64,000 nucleotides of DNA from positions 36,632,001-36,696,000 of the forward strand of contig NC_071669.1 in the NCBI RefSeq assembly GCF_028554725.1, in the 5' to 3' direction. Numbering within the stretch: the first letter of the stretch is position 1; every line of letters starts with the position of its first letter. The position numbers were made by a program, and so were the translations under genes. Below the pieces are notes generated by a model, which worked only from the letters and a program-made list of their open reading frames with translations, was not told the DNA's origin and did not search any database. The stretch comes from Zeugodacus cucurbitae. Lineage: Eukaryota; Arthropoda; Insecta; Diptera; Tephritidae. Positions 35,401 through 47,395 of this stretch are shown in pieces.

Positions 35401-38400
35401 ACGCCGTCCTGTTGGAACCACATATGTATTGTCCAAGTCCATATCATCCAATTCTGGCCAAAAATTCGGTTATCATTGAGCGGTAGCAATTCCCATTCAC
35501 AGTAATGTGTCGGTCTTGAACAACACGGAAGAAGTACGGCCCAATGACGCCGCCGGCCCATAAACCGCACCAAACCGTAATTTTTTCGGGATGCAAAGGT
35601 GACTCGTGGAGTACGTGTGAATTGTTGCCTGACCAATAACGCATATTTTGCTTATTGACGAAGCCATTCATGACGACCATAAATTGGACGTTGATCCCAC
35701 TGACTCCGAATTTCGGTTGTATATTTTCATAATTTCGACTCATTCTTGGATAGCAATCTTTACTTGATTAAATGGCAAACCATACTGAAGAGAAGTGTTG
35801 AAAGAGAAATATGGTGCCGTTTGCCCTATTGAAAACCTCTTTAGATATAAAGCTAAGAATGATTATCGAGTGGGGCATATTGAATTTCTGTCTGTTCACT
35901 TAATATTTTAAAACCTCGGTCAATAAGTTAGAAATAGCGTTCCGAGAATTTACCTAACATATTTATTTGAATGGCTATTGAAATCATTGGCAGTTTCTTA
36001 TGCTAACAGGAACCTGAATGCTATACATAAAACCATATGTCAAATTGAGGAATAACCTGGATATTTTGACATAAAGACATTGTACTATAGCTAGAATCTT
36101 GGGTTATGGTATTATATACATTATTCACTTTAACGTTATATTAATCATGTTTTGTAATGCTGTATTCTGATAGTAAAAACCAATATACAACTTAAATTTA
36201 AAGACTTCAACTACAGCGCTGCAAACAACGACTGCTTTAATTAAAATGGCTTATATGATGCTCACTCAGCATAAATTTCGCAAACTGCTTCAAAAAGTTG
36301 AAACACACGAACTGCTACAGGATATCGAAATTTTTAAAACAGGTAGGGTCCTAACAGTAATAAATAAATGCCATAGCTCATGAAGAGAACATACATTTGC
36401 GCATTCTCTGGGTAGATATGCCAATCAAAGCGAGTCTGAAGAAAGAGATCATTGCAATTATGGATAACAATTGGAAAGAGATGAGAGGACAGCTCCTTTT
36501 CAATGTAGGAACGTGCGTCGGCGTTCTGTGCAACTACTTCTTCTACGCTCTTTTCAAAAACTTGTATCATCACTTGCAAGGCACACCAAATTATGTGCAC
36601 ATTTTGCGTATGTGACTTCGATAACATAACAGTTGAATAATTAAAAACCAAAAACATGTGTTTTATTAAACAGCTTTCACTGGCTATCCGATGTTTCTAG
36701 ATAAAGGAATGGACTCCCCATATTACGTATTAGACATGTTTGTCGGGGCATGTTCTCTTATCGCCGCCGGTATGGGTAAGTGGTGAATATATCTGAGGAA
36801 AACTTTTGTTTTATTGACATCTTTTTCAGGTGCTGTTAGCTTTCAGGGTTCTTTTTTGGCGCTCTGTAAGCATTCCTGCGGATTGGTCCAGGTGTTATGT
36901 CTACTACTGTTGAGGTCCACGTCCCCACTGGTTCCGAAACAGCAACGTGTAAAATATCTGCATTACTGCATAGTTCAACATCAGCGAACTCTTGAGTATA
37001 TTACGCTAATATATAGACATTTATTTAACGTAATATGCAACGAGTAATATTTTTGTTCACCTCGCTGTTAGAGTTGCAAGAGCGAAAAGTCATGTCTACT
37101 GTTTGATCTCGCTGGCTGGCCTTTTTTCTATATCGAAAAATTATTATTGGCCTAACCTTTATTAAAGTGCTTACTAAATCTCATTATAATATGAAGGCAT
37201 ATTACTTTGCTTTAATTTCTACTCAGACGCTTCCTATCTTTATCCAAATGCGTAACGTAAAGTCGTGTTAGCATAATTTCAGATCGGCAACTACCCATAA
37301 GAACCGGAAACCAACTTGAAATATCATATTCCCTTGACGTTCTCAAAACGGACCAAAAATCAGAAATCCGAAATCTACAACTACTTTTCATTTAACAAAA
37401 TATTTACTTCTATTAGATTTTTTTACTGTACAACAGATAAATTTAGCACCAATTAAGTTATCGCTATAAAACTTTGCCAAAGACATCTCACATAAAATGA
37501 TCATTATCGAACTATAACTTAAAGCGCTTAACTCGCTAAAGTAAAACATCGGAAGCGTAGAGTGTGGCGCTGCCGACTTTTGGTTCCGGTAAAATCAGAG
37601 TACTTCTCCTAGCTCCAATATATCCAATTGGAGGATTTTCAAACTCCCTCATGTTCTATACCGTATATATCGGATAACATGTGATATATCTTAGCATAAA
37701 GGTTAAAACTGAAAGTAATCTTTATTGTAGCTTGATCGTGAAAATAGATTAAATCGGTTAAGGAATTACACCAGCAATCATATACTATAAATAATAATTT
37801 TTATACTCTCATGTTGTAAGATGTTGCGCTGAGTATAATAATTTTGTTAACATAGCGGTTGTTCTGGGTTGTTATGTCACCCAGAAATAATAGAGTTAGA
37901 TACGGAGTTATATACATATGTATATATATAAAAAATAGGGATGACAAGTAGAGTGGAAATACGGATCTGTCCGTCCGTCTGAGTAAAAATTAAGTTATCA
38001 TGATGAAACACTTGTTCATTGGCTTCATAAGATGGTTGGTATTATAAATTGCCGGGTCAAAAACCTTATGGGTCAAAAACCATACCTCAGAAACTACTCG
38101 ACCAATTTCAAGCCCTCAGATATTGAACGTGAGGACCTCAGATATTCTAAATAAATTCAAAGTAGTTCGGTTCGGTCAAAATTGCGAAAACTCAGGTCAA
38201 TACTTCGGTAACCCATATATACCTAATACTGTACTATATGGTTAATATGTGACATATCTTAGCAAATTGAAGTGAATGTATAATTTTGGATATAAAGCAG
38301 CTAGGTGGCAGAAATAGTTGAAATTTGTCCAGGAATTACCCCGATTCCCCATATACTATATATAATGATTTTCAGTAATCTAGTGGACTTTATTCCGATT

Positions 38401-39474
38401 GTATGGGGCGAATTGTGTGTTATTTGAATAAAAGTAAATGCTCAACTTGCGAGAGTATAAAATGTTCGATTACACCCGAACTTACCCCTCCCTTACTTGT
38501 CATTATTATATATATTCTAAATTAATTAATTGGGAAAGAAAAATCATAATGAATTTTTATATTTAGGTATATCAACGAAGTCAATCAGCTTTTCAAGCAT
38601 ATTTTGCTTTCACAATTTGTTCATGGTCTGGTTATTTACGGTTTCGTACTCTTCGAGATGAATTACGGATTGGTTAGTAACCACAGGACTTGGATAAATA
38701 TATTTTATCTACTTGTTATATATTTTTGTAGGAATCAGATAAAGTCACGTTTATTCGCATGATAATGTATTTAGCTGCGGCTCTAACTGGAGATTGCATG
38801 CATTATGTCAACGGACAGTTTTTGGTTAACGAGGTAATTGTTAATTCCACCGAAGGTTCTAATATTAAATATTAAATTCATTTTATTGTTTTCAGCTTGA
38901 AAATATTCCACTAGCATGTTATAGTTGTGATTGGTGCCATGAAACTGATGAGTTTAAGATGATACTGAAAATGATCATTATGCGTTCTAATAAAACGTTC
39001 TGTCTCGAAATATCTTGGTTCGCTGTAATGTCCTTAGCTACATTGATGGGCGTAAGTTGATGATAAGTGTATTATGCACACCTTTACTTTTACACGAGTA
39101 CTTCTTTCTATATACTAAAGAACTACTATAGTGTAGAGTAAGTCGTTGATTTCGAAGTTACGATATCGATTAACTTCAATCTTCAGGTTAATACCATTGT
39201 TTTAAATACCAAAGGAGCTTTTAGTTTTATTAAAGGTGGTCTACAGAATTTACAGCTCCATAAATCACTGTATGTTTACCTTTGTGAGTTCTTTGTTGAA
39301 ATATGGTGCAGTGGTATACATCCCAATTAGATTGGGCGTGACTGAGTTTTTAACAAACTTGATGATTTCGCACTTTTGTAACAAATCAAATGTTTATATT
39401 ATTGTTTCGATTTTCAGGTATTCAAAGCTAGTGGATCATATTTTGTACTACTTCGAGATATGAACGAGTCCTAA
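32472..39474 (+). CDS. Or63a: Odorant receptor, Or63a orthologue (10 exons, 415 aa)
   Basis: Insect odorant receptor (7tm_6): a seven-helix membrane protein with cytoplasmic N-terminus that forms ligand-gated cation channels with Orco in sensory neurons. Exons: 32472-32602, 34583-34679, 36204-36342, 36416-36607, 36674-36775, 36830-36995, 38567-38672, 38732-38833, 38896-39051, 39418-39474. All introns are GT-AG; the joined frame is 1248 bases with no stop before TAA. The start MYSSTEIKELRTRNY, the HELLQ segment in exon 3, VKYLHYCIVQHQRTLEY in exon 6 and the C-terminal region (CDWC, MRSNKTF, SWFAVMSLATLMG, SGSYFVLLRD) align throughout with Drosophila Or63a (about 420 residues). Introns 1, 2 and 6 are swollen by transposon remnants. 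Recognition is from memory; ligand unknown. Exon 3 and 7 acceptors are pyrimidine-poor (TTTAAAG, TATTTAG), so a cDNA would be the best proof. Confidence 0.9.
32925..34115. repeat. Abundant fly repeat pieces in Or63a intron 1
   Basis: Starts with CAAGTAAAGACTACTTCGCA (reverse orientation) and continues with family blocks (33290-33560: 'gtggttgtgaacagatttagccc', 'ccgaatttcattgaaattgg'). After about 33660 it switches to the forward orientation up to GGACTTTATGCCGAATAGGT near 34080. It is probably two copies joined or an internal inversion. Confidence 0.55.
34701..35760 (-). mobile_element. Tc1/mariner-type remnant(s) in Or63a intron 2
   Basis: A mariner-like terminus CGAGGGCGATTCGATAAG follows TA at 34701-34702. 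On the minus strand, 35743-35268 encodes transposase catalytic-domain pieces: GVSGINVQFMVVMNGFVNKQ, HPEKITVWCGLWAGGVIGPY, then MWFQQDGVTSDTA and PPRSCDLTPLNYSL. The WFQQDG and RSCDLTPLxY motifs hold the second and third acidic residues in this family. Stops and frameshifts interrupt it, and the matching right terminus was not found. The left-terminus portion (34703-34960) may belong to a different element from the ORF part. Confidence 0.7.
37040..38501 (+). repeat. Abundant fly repeat in Or63a intron 6
   Basis: A clear copy runs from ACTCTCATGTTGTAAGATGT (37803) to GAGAGTATAAAATGTTCGAT...CCCTTACTTGT (38501). The preceding 37440-37800 holds further blocks of the same family. It explains why intron 6 (36996-38566) is about 1.6 kb when introns 3-5, 7 and 8 are 50-75 bp. 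Confidence 0.65.
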
Positions 39475-39566
39475 GTGATGCAGTAGAGTTGTATCCGGAA
39501 GATCAATACTACTTCTTGATAATTACAAACACTTGTATCTGTAGACCATGCAGTAAAATGTATTTA

Positions 39567-39572
39567 AATAAA
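39567..39572 (+). terminator. Polyadenylation signal AATAAA of the Or63a-like gene
   Basis: AATAAA lies 93 bases after the stop codon, embedded in TTTAAATAAAAAAACCAG. It is the first canonical signal after the CDS. Confidence 0.5.
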
Positions 39573-39849
39573 AAAACCAGTCTTTTTGACTTTATTATAC
39601 TATACGGCTCCTGGGGAGGAGGTAAAGTCAGAAGAATGTTAATATGTTTAAACGTTGTTTTTGTAATTCTTCATTGCTGACTTTAGACTACTCTGTGGTC
39701 GACTTAGTGATATAGATTGTTTGTGCCATCTAATCTTATCCAGTTATAAACGTGATCCATTTCGGGGTTTCCTACTTTTTCAAAGAAAAAAATTTAATGG
39801 GGAATGTTTATTATCATTCGAAAGAATATTATTTGGAATTTATTTTTTT

Positions 39850-40440
39850 GAAGATTATCTCTTTCAAATGTTGTTTGTGGTTACGTCTCAGTTGGTCTAT
39901 CCGTTGAGTCCAATTTTCCATAACTCGTTCCCCTCAGGAAAAAGTCTAACGGTGCGATATCACACGATCTTGGTGCGCAATCAACCGGCCCAAAACGTGA
40001 AATTATCTGTTCACCGAAGTGTTCTCTCAATAAATCCATTGATTGATGCGATGTGTGGGAAGTAGCGCTCTCTTGTTGAAACCATATGTTGCCGAGATCA
40101 CGATGTTCAATTTCAGGCATAAAATAGCCGGTTTAGGCGCGATAACGGTCGCCATTGACGTTATGTTCTGATCGTCATCATTTTTGAATAAATATCGACT
40201 GATGATTCCTCCGTCGTTTTTCCGGATGCTGCTCTTGAATCTCTTCAGGTTGCTCTTCGTCCGAAATGCGGACCTATTTTGTTTACATGTTGACCCAGAA
40301 ATGGACCTAATCGCTGAACAGAAGTTGTTTGAAACGTCGCATCTTCTTGGAACTTTTCAAGAGCTCATAGAGCGAAGAGATGTCGCTTGGGACAAAAATA
40401 ATATGACAGCTTGACACGACAGGTGATCTGTCAAACTTGG
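39850..40440 (-). pseudogene. Tc1/mariner-superfamily transposase fragment
   Basis: Minus strand 40120-39881 reads MPEIEHRDLGNIWFQQESAT, then SMDLLREHFGEQIISRFGPV and PRSCDIAPLDFF. These carry the second and third acidic positions of the catalytic triad region in the same broad family as the intron 2 remnant, but in a different, diverged member. Upstream frame pieces up to about 40440 are degraded. It lies between the two Or63a-like copies. Confidence 0.75.
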
Positions 40441-40859
40441 ATCACCCTTTATAAATACATAAAAATTATCAGGTTCATTACCAGGCTTATTAAGATTTAA
40501 AGTTCGAATTGATATGTGGTAAAAAGCTATAATATAAAGACATAAAAGAGTTCGTTTTGAAATAACCACACACCGAGAGAGAAGAAAGAAAGACATTTCA
40601 AATGATAAAATAAACCAAAATGGCCGACAGAGGGGTAAAGTTGTGAAATACAACAACATATACAACATATTTGACAGTTGATAATCTTCTTTGGCTAGAT
40701 TAGACGACTATATTATTGAACGAGCTTATACGATTATTATTTTAATATGTAAACGTAATTCTACATATATTTGTGAAACTAACGCCTAAACGTACGATTA
40801 TGACTACGACGTCCACAGGACATGCGGAAGGTAAAGTAATCAGTACGATATCCATTAGT

Positions 40860-40905
40860 CGAAGCTCGGTGCACCCGAACTTAGTACATTCCTTCTTGCT
40901 TCCTT
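40860..40905 (+). repeat. End fragment of the abundant fly repeat
   Basis: Contains GGTGCACCCGAACTTAGTAC and ATTCCTTCTTGCTTCC, a diverged version of the family's right end. Confidence 0.5.
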
Positions 40906-41394
40906 TCATTTGCATACTACAACTATAAAATACATTTGTACATATATATGTATTTATGAGGAAATATGGAAATCAAATAATTATGGTTTTCGAAACTGAT
41001 TATTTAAGTTACATATTCAAGTAAGTAATTATATTTTCTGCAGGCATGTAATTTGCCGATTGCTTTGATATATACTTTTGATTGGAATAAAAGATGAGTG
41101 AATGTGACTCGTTCGCTCGATATTATTTAAGGATTGAAGGGTTTGGTAACTGACTTTTTAATAGATAAATGTAAACATTTTAAACATAAACGCGCACTAG
41201 TCTATCGTATATTGCGGAACCAATAAGGATAGGAAGAAAGCTCATTCGAGGCAATGTACAACACAGAAGATTTTGCTAAATTGAAAATTAACAATCGCTT
41301 CAAAATAATAGAGCTGATAACCGTCTCATATATTTTAGGCATAGACTATGGCTCGGATGTGCCACTCAAAAAACTGTTACGAGGGTGAGCATAT

Positions 41395-42090
41395 TGGGAG
41401 TTAATTTTTTTTTTGGAAAGTGGGTGCGGCTCGTCCCCTTCTAAGTTATATCTATATCTCGGAAACTACTAAGCCTATATAAACCAAACACACATTTCAT
41501 TTTAGTACCCCATTACACACCAAGAAAATAGGTGAAACATTGAATAACCACGCAATGTTCAGTTACACCCGAACTTATCTCTCTTACTCCTTTTAATTAG
41601 GACTCTAGTGTAATGAATGGTTAATGGCAAGCACTTTTGGCGGGTATGAATAAAGACGTAGATGACATAAACTATATAATTCAGAATGAGATCTGGACGA
41701 TTCTTTGTACCAAATTTTACTTTTATAACTTTGTTTATGGCTTAATTATGACACTTTATGTGTTTTCGGTTTTCGCCATTTTGTGGGCGTGGCAGTCGGA
41801 AGCAACCCTCTCACGGATCCAAAAAACATGTGTGCAAGTTATCCGTTGCACGGACGGACGGACGGACGTACAGACAAGTTTGCCGCCGGATCAGTTATAT
41901 TTATTAATTTTAACAATGTCAAAAATTTTAATAGTACCCAGCATTTAACTCCTTTCGTAATCACAGCACCCAAATTTATTGAAAATCGTAAATTTGCTAC
42001 TGTTACTGCTGTTATAACTCAATCAGTGAACTGTTATTTGTTAATCAGAGTGAGAGAAACCACCTTTACAATTAATAAATGACGAATTAT
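41395..42090. repeat. Fragments of the abundant fly repeat in the pseudogene
   Basis: Blocks such as 'tcgtccccttctaagttatatc', 'cttttataactttgtttatggcttaa' and the CGGACGGACGGACGGACGTAC tract near 41850-41870 match family members. They occupy the place where exon 2 of the pseudogene would be expected. Another piece lies at about 42350-42510. Confidence 0.55.
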
Positions 42091-42144
42091 TAAGGACATC
42101 GAAACAAAGCTTGATGTAAATAAACATGAGATATATAACACGAC

Positions 42145-42322
42145 CAGAGGACGACCTCCACTCCGGTGGAAAGACCAAGTGCAAAGTGACCTGGCTTCAC
42201 TTGGTGTTTCCAGTTGGCGCCAAAAAGCAAAAAGGAGGAATGAGTGGCGCGCTCTGGTGCATTCGGCTGTAATCGCTTAAAGCGGTTCCTACGCCAAATA
42301 TATATATATATATATATATATG
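42145..42322 (+). mobile_element. 5'-truncated RTE-like copy (178 bp) with target duplication
   Basis: Corresponds to the last coding codons and 3' untranslated region of the copy at 52810-55831 (GAGGACGACCTCCACTCCGG through GGTTCCTACGCCAAATATAT). It ends in an (AT)n tail. Flanked by TATAACACGAC (42134-42144) and TATAACACAAC (42323-42333), 10 of 11 matching. This is a textbook dead-on-arrival insertion by target-primed reverse transcription. Confidence 0.85.
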
Positions 42323-43656
42323 TATAACACAACACTACATTGCACTACCGGTTGGCTTTTTACCATATCAGATATCTTAGCAATATTATGTGAACATATA
42401 TCGCGGTCCCCGACTTACAAAAGCCACCATATATTGCATATAATGATAATCAATATTCTATTATTATTTTTATACCGTATACTATATGGATCAAATTATG
42501 ACTTATCTTAATAGAATTGCTTGGAGAAAGTTTTGGACACCTTCCACTGCACCAACATACCCAATATACAGATGATATCGGCTTAGACCTTGATTTAGCT
42601 TCCAAATTCTCTTCTGACTTAACCATCATGTTGCATAATTACGCACATATAAATCACTAAGAGATACATTTTCTTACAGACTTCAGACTACAACCATATT
42701 ACAAACAACCACAAGTATGGTCAAAATGACCTATTGTCTGTTGAAGCAAGGTCAATGTCGTTCGTTGCTGCAGAAAGCTGAAAACTGTGAGTTACTTCAG
42801 GGAAAGAAAAACTTCGCCACTGGTAAGTAGAAGTTAACTAATCGGAATCCCTTTTCCTGTTCATCTCTATCTCAAACTTCCAGATATGCACATCAACACT
42901 CAGTTGTAAGTGGAGATTAAAGCGATTATGGAAAATACATGGAAGGAATCAAGGCGACAACTTTTAAGCTGTCTAACAACTTGTTCGTGCATTGTTAACA
43001 ATTACTTTCTCTACGCCTTCTTCACTAACTTATACCATCAAATAAAGAGGACACCGAACTATGTGCATATATTACGTAAATGTCCTTGAATTAAAATGTA
43101 TATGCGAAAGACTCTTTGCACTTAATGGTTAGAGTAATGTTATCACTACCGAGAGCATTAGTGTTGTTCGATTCAGACATGTAGCTTATTTGGCAATAAA
43201 AAATGCTTTTTTGGCAATATTCCGTGTGTATTTTTTACGAGATATATTTCTACATCTTCTTAAGAAAAAAGTCAAGCTTTCCGGACGTTCAATAAGCTTA
43301 TTCACTAGCCAAGTTGAAAAGTTCGTATTCTTTTAGCCCATATTTCTGTCAATGAACGTTGTTTTAAAGTCTGAGAAGAAGAAAAAGTCTCTTTGGTACA
43401 GATCCGGAAATACTGTCGGCGATTTGTTGGCCGAGTTTAACATACTTGTTGTGTACCGTTTTGGAAAGAGATAGTTAGTTAGTTAATTCGGAACGCAATG
43501 AATAGCACATGAAATATATACTCCAGTCTTCAATTCAAAATGCCCTTAGTCAACATTATGCTTTTGATGTGTCCCCATTCTTTCGCAAGGAGTCTAAGTA
43601 GGATTCTAATAAATGTCAATACTATACAAAACATTAAACAAGACATTAAACTATAG

Positions 43657-45412
43657 ATACCGAGAGCTGAAGAGGGAAGCGAGACACATCTGCAGACAAA
43701 AAAAGAAAGAGGCCGAAATGCGTGAGTACGAAGAGCTTGAGAAGCTGGCAGACAGAGGGAATGCTCGAAAATTTTATGAAAAAATGAAGCGACTTAACGA
43801 AGGTTTCAAGACCGGAGCATCCTCATGTAGAGACCAAGGTGGTAATCTGGTAACCGATGTCCAGGGCATACTGGGATTATGGAGGGAACACTTCTCCGAC
43901 CTGCTGAACGACAGTGCGAGTACAACACCAGGAGATGGCGAATCCGATCCCCCAATCGATGACGATGGAACAGATGTACTATTACCCGACCATGAAGAAA
44001 TTCGAATAGCAATTACCCGCTTGAAGAACAACAAAGCGGCGGGGGCCGATAGATTACCGGTAGAACTATTCAAATACGGCGGCGAAGAACTGATAAGGTG
44101 CATGCATCAGCTTCTTTGCAGAATATGGTCGGAAGAAAGCATGCCTGACGATTGGAATCTCAGTGTGCTCTGCCCAATCCATAAAAAGGGAGATCCCACA
44201 ATCTGCGCCAATTACCGTGGGATCAGCCTCCTAAATATCGCATACAATGTTCTATCGAGCGTACTGTGTGAAAGACTAAAGCCCACCGTCAACAAACTGA
44301 TTTGACCTTATCAGTGTGGCTTTAGACCTGGAAAATCGACAACTGACCAGATATTCACCTTGCGCCAAATCTTGGAGAAGACCCGTGAAAAGAGGATCGA
44401 CACACACCACCTTTTTGTCGATTTTAAAGCTGCTTTCGACAGCACGAAAAGGAGCTGCCTTTACGCCCCGATGTCTGAATTTGGTATCCCCGCAAAACTA
44501 ATACGGCTGTGTAAATTGACGTTGAGCAACACCAAAAGCTCCGTCATGATTGGGAAGGAACTCTCCGAGCCGTTCGATACCAAACGAGGTTTCAGACAAG
44601 GTGACTCACTATATGATGATACACTAGTATGATATTGATATCATCGGAAGCAACAACCGCGCCGTTTGTTCTGCTTTTTCCCGCATGGATAAGGAGGCGA
44701 AGCGAATGGGTCTGGAGGTGAATGAGGACAAGACGAATCTCCTGTCATCAAGCAAACAGTCGGCGCATTCGCGTCTTGGCTCCCACGTCACTGTTGACAG
44801 TCATAACTTCGAGGTCGTAGATAATTTCGTATACCTGGGAACCAGCATCAACAACACGAACAATGTCAGCCTCGAAATCTAGCGCAGAATAACTCTTGCC
44901 AACAGGTGCTACTTTGGACTGAGTAGGCAATTGAACAGTAAAGTCCTCTCTCGACGAACCAAAATCAAGCTCTACAAGTCGCTTATCATTCCCGTCCTGC
45001 TTTACGGTGCAGAAGCTAGGAGTTTTCGAGAGGAAAATTTTGCGCAAGATTTATGGTCCTCAAAACAGTGGCAACGGCGAATACCGCAGACGATGGAACG
45101 ATGAGCTGTACGAGTTATACGACGACATTGACATAGTTCAGCGAATAAAAAGACAGCGGCTACGCTGGCTAGGTCATGTTGTCCGAATGGACGAAAACAC
45201 TCCAGCTCTGAAAGTGTTCGATGCAGTACCTGCCGGAGGAAGCCGAGGAAGGGGAAGGCCTCCACTCCGTTGGAGGGACCAGGTGGAGAGCGACCTGGTT
45301 ACACTTGGGATCTCCAACTGGCGCCGAACTGCGAAGGAGAGAGAGAAGTGACTATTGTCGATTCGGCTATAACCGGATAAACGGTTGCAACGCCAATCAC
45401 ATACATACATAC
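43657..45412 (+). mobile_element. RTE-like copy inserted at a splice acceptor of the pseudogene
   Basis: Flanked by a perfect 9-bp duplication AAACTATAG at 43648-43656 and 45413-45421. 5'-truncated: starts at the linker before RT (YRELKREARHICRQ). RT motifs: INNKAAGADRLPVELFKYGG, LCPIHKKGDPTICANYRGIS, FRPGKSTTDQIF, FVDFKAAFDSTKRSCLYA, KRGFRQGDSL; then GLEVNEDKTNLLSSSKQS after a deletion that removed the YADD box; then the C-terminal RRRWNDELYELYDDIDIVQR and LRWLGHVVRMDENTPALKVF. Stops include TGA at 44302 and TAG at 44880. The 3' end is a short (CATA)n tail, not poly(A), typical of RTE-clade elements. The clade call is from motif memory. Confidence 0.85.
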
Positions 45413-45461
45413 AAACTATAGCTTTCACCGGCTATCCAATGTTTCTAGATAAAGGCATAGT

Positions 45462-46990
45462 AACATGAATTTAAATTTTAGCAGTATACCAGAATGCCAA
45501 ACTCTTTCAAAAGCCTGAGGCATGTCTAAGAAGTCCGCCGAACAAACGTTATTTTTATCCATAGCATTTTCAACGAAATTAACTATTCGGTGCACCTGGT
45601 AAATTGTTGAATGGTGATCACGAAAGCCGAACTCATATACTGGTATAAGGTGCTTTCGATCTATTATTGATTTGAGCCTTTTTATAAGAACATTCTTGAA
45701 GACTGAACTGGCAGCAGCAATATTGGCCTATAAGATGTGACAACATGTTGTGGTTTACCCGGCTTAGGTATCATAATAACTTCATATATTTTCCAAAGCG
45801 ATGGAACGTATCTTAAGTATAATGCACTGTTTACAATGCTTACAATTTTTTTTTATACAATTGCCCGCAACGTGGTTTTTCGCCTGACATTCTCCTCCAC
45901 TGTATTACCATTCTTTTTGTCTCTAATTTTTTGCAGTTCTTTTGTAACGACACAACCACGGTAGCTTGCAGGATGAGAATCGCCGCAGTTGCAACTTTTG
46001 CAGGATCTTTGGTGCATTCAGTTGTATAATGTTTGCCTCCACATTTCACTCATCTCGATGGCTTACCGCAGAAGTTTTTTGTATGTCCAAAAGCTTGACA
46101 GTTTTTGCACTGAGGAATTAATTTAGAGACTTTGATAGGCTCAACCTCCACAACAGTATTTAGAATGCTTTTGATCTTATAAATCTTCTTAATATCCTCA
46201 GTAGCATCGAATACTACTAAAAACATATCTAGCGGTTCTTTAGTCTTCCACTTAAGTTGGTTAATTGCATTTAACACATTAAAGCCTTGATCTTTAAGGT
46301 CGTTCAAGATGGATTGAGTATCACATATGTGGTGTACATATTTTATCATTACCTTTATTGACCTGTTATGTTTGCTCTTGTAGCTAATCCAAGGTTTAGT
46401 TTGTAGGCATCGTTACTCAAAGGCTTTATTAAAATTTTGTTTTTTGTTAGAACGGTAATATTCGAATGTAATTTATTGAAATTTTTAACATCGTTTATTA
46501 TATTATAATTGGTGGTGGTCGGTGAGTTTTGGTATCATTAATGGCCGCCTTGTCTTTATTTTTATTTTTCAAGGGCTATTAATTGTTGGGGAACTATCAG
46601 CTTTATGTGTTTTGAATAGCGCTTCTTTTTGAGTATCCACTCAGTTTCTCAGTTTAGCTAGTTCATCTTCATCAGTTTCGTATATTCATCAACACTTACA
46701 TTTGGTTTTGGTGCTGTATTAACAGGCTTGCTTTTACTGGCTTTCAGTTCTTCGTTTTCTTTTTTGAGTGCTATGTTATCTTTGTGTAATTGATTACACA
46801 TCGCTTCTAAAGTTTTAGCCTTTGGTAACTCTTTAATTGTATTTACTCTAAACGAGCTTAGACTGTTTCTCGGCGTCACCTCATGTAGAGGTTCAGCCAT
46901 TTTTTGTTTTTAGCGATTTCCCTACTGGGTGTTAGCAAACTGCTAACTTTAATGGAGTTCCCGTATTAAAAAATATTTTTGGCAATCTAG
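45462..46990 (-). pseudogene. Jockey-type retroposon fragment: ORF1 plus part of RT
   Basis: From its 5' side on the minus strand: an ORF1 start MAEPLHEVTPRNSLSSFRVN (46900) with a Lys/Glu-rich coiled-coil-like stretch. Next comes a domain at 46349-46050 ending in the zinc knuckle CKNCQAFGHTKNFC, then a second knuckle CGGKHYTTEC near 46040. Next is RT sequence with YVPSLWKIYEVIMIPKPGKP (45830-45760), SYRPILLLPVQSS and FLDMPQAFERVWHSG (45545-45490, first catalytic Asp). The endonuclease is missing between ORF1 and RT, and the 3' half of RT is cut off at 45460, where pseudogene exon 5 begins. Frameshifts and stops throughout. Confidence 0.8.
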
Positions 46991-47395
46991 AATGGTATTT
47001 ACAGCACGAGAGCTGAATTTGAAGCTTATCCGGTCTGTAAAAATATGGATATAAAGCTAAACATGGAGTAAAGCTAAATGTTCTGGAGTGGCCGCCTCTA
47101 GTCCAAAGACCTAAACATTCTAAATATTATATCCTAAAAAATGTTAAGTTTGACTTTTCCTACGAAAAAAGTGGAAAAAATTAAGTTAGCGTAGGGGGCG
47201 CTATCCTGATGACGCAATTTTCGTTTGCAAATTTTTGTACTGTTTTGGTTTTTAATTCATTAAAATTTTATAAATAATCGTATTGTTTCCTCCGTATCTC
47301 GAAATACTATGGTATCAACCAAGCATGCTTGGTGGCGCTATCCTGAACTTTCACTACAGAAAAATTTAGCTATTGCATTGTCTGCGTATGTTTAC

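Noticed and set aside
41637..41948. 103-residue frame within the pseudogene as a candidate exon 2
   Set aside because: Its sequence matches the abundant fly repeat (compare 22680-22800), not the receptor.
43774..44103. Minus-strand frames across the RTE-like copies (also 45002-45428, 54300-54788, 55364-55744)
   Set aside because: They are antisense shadows of the RT and C-terminal coding sequence on the plus strand.
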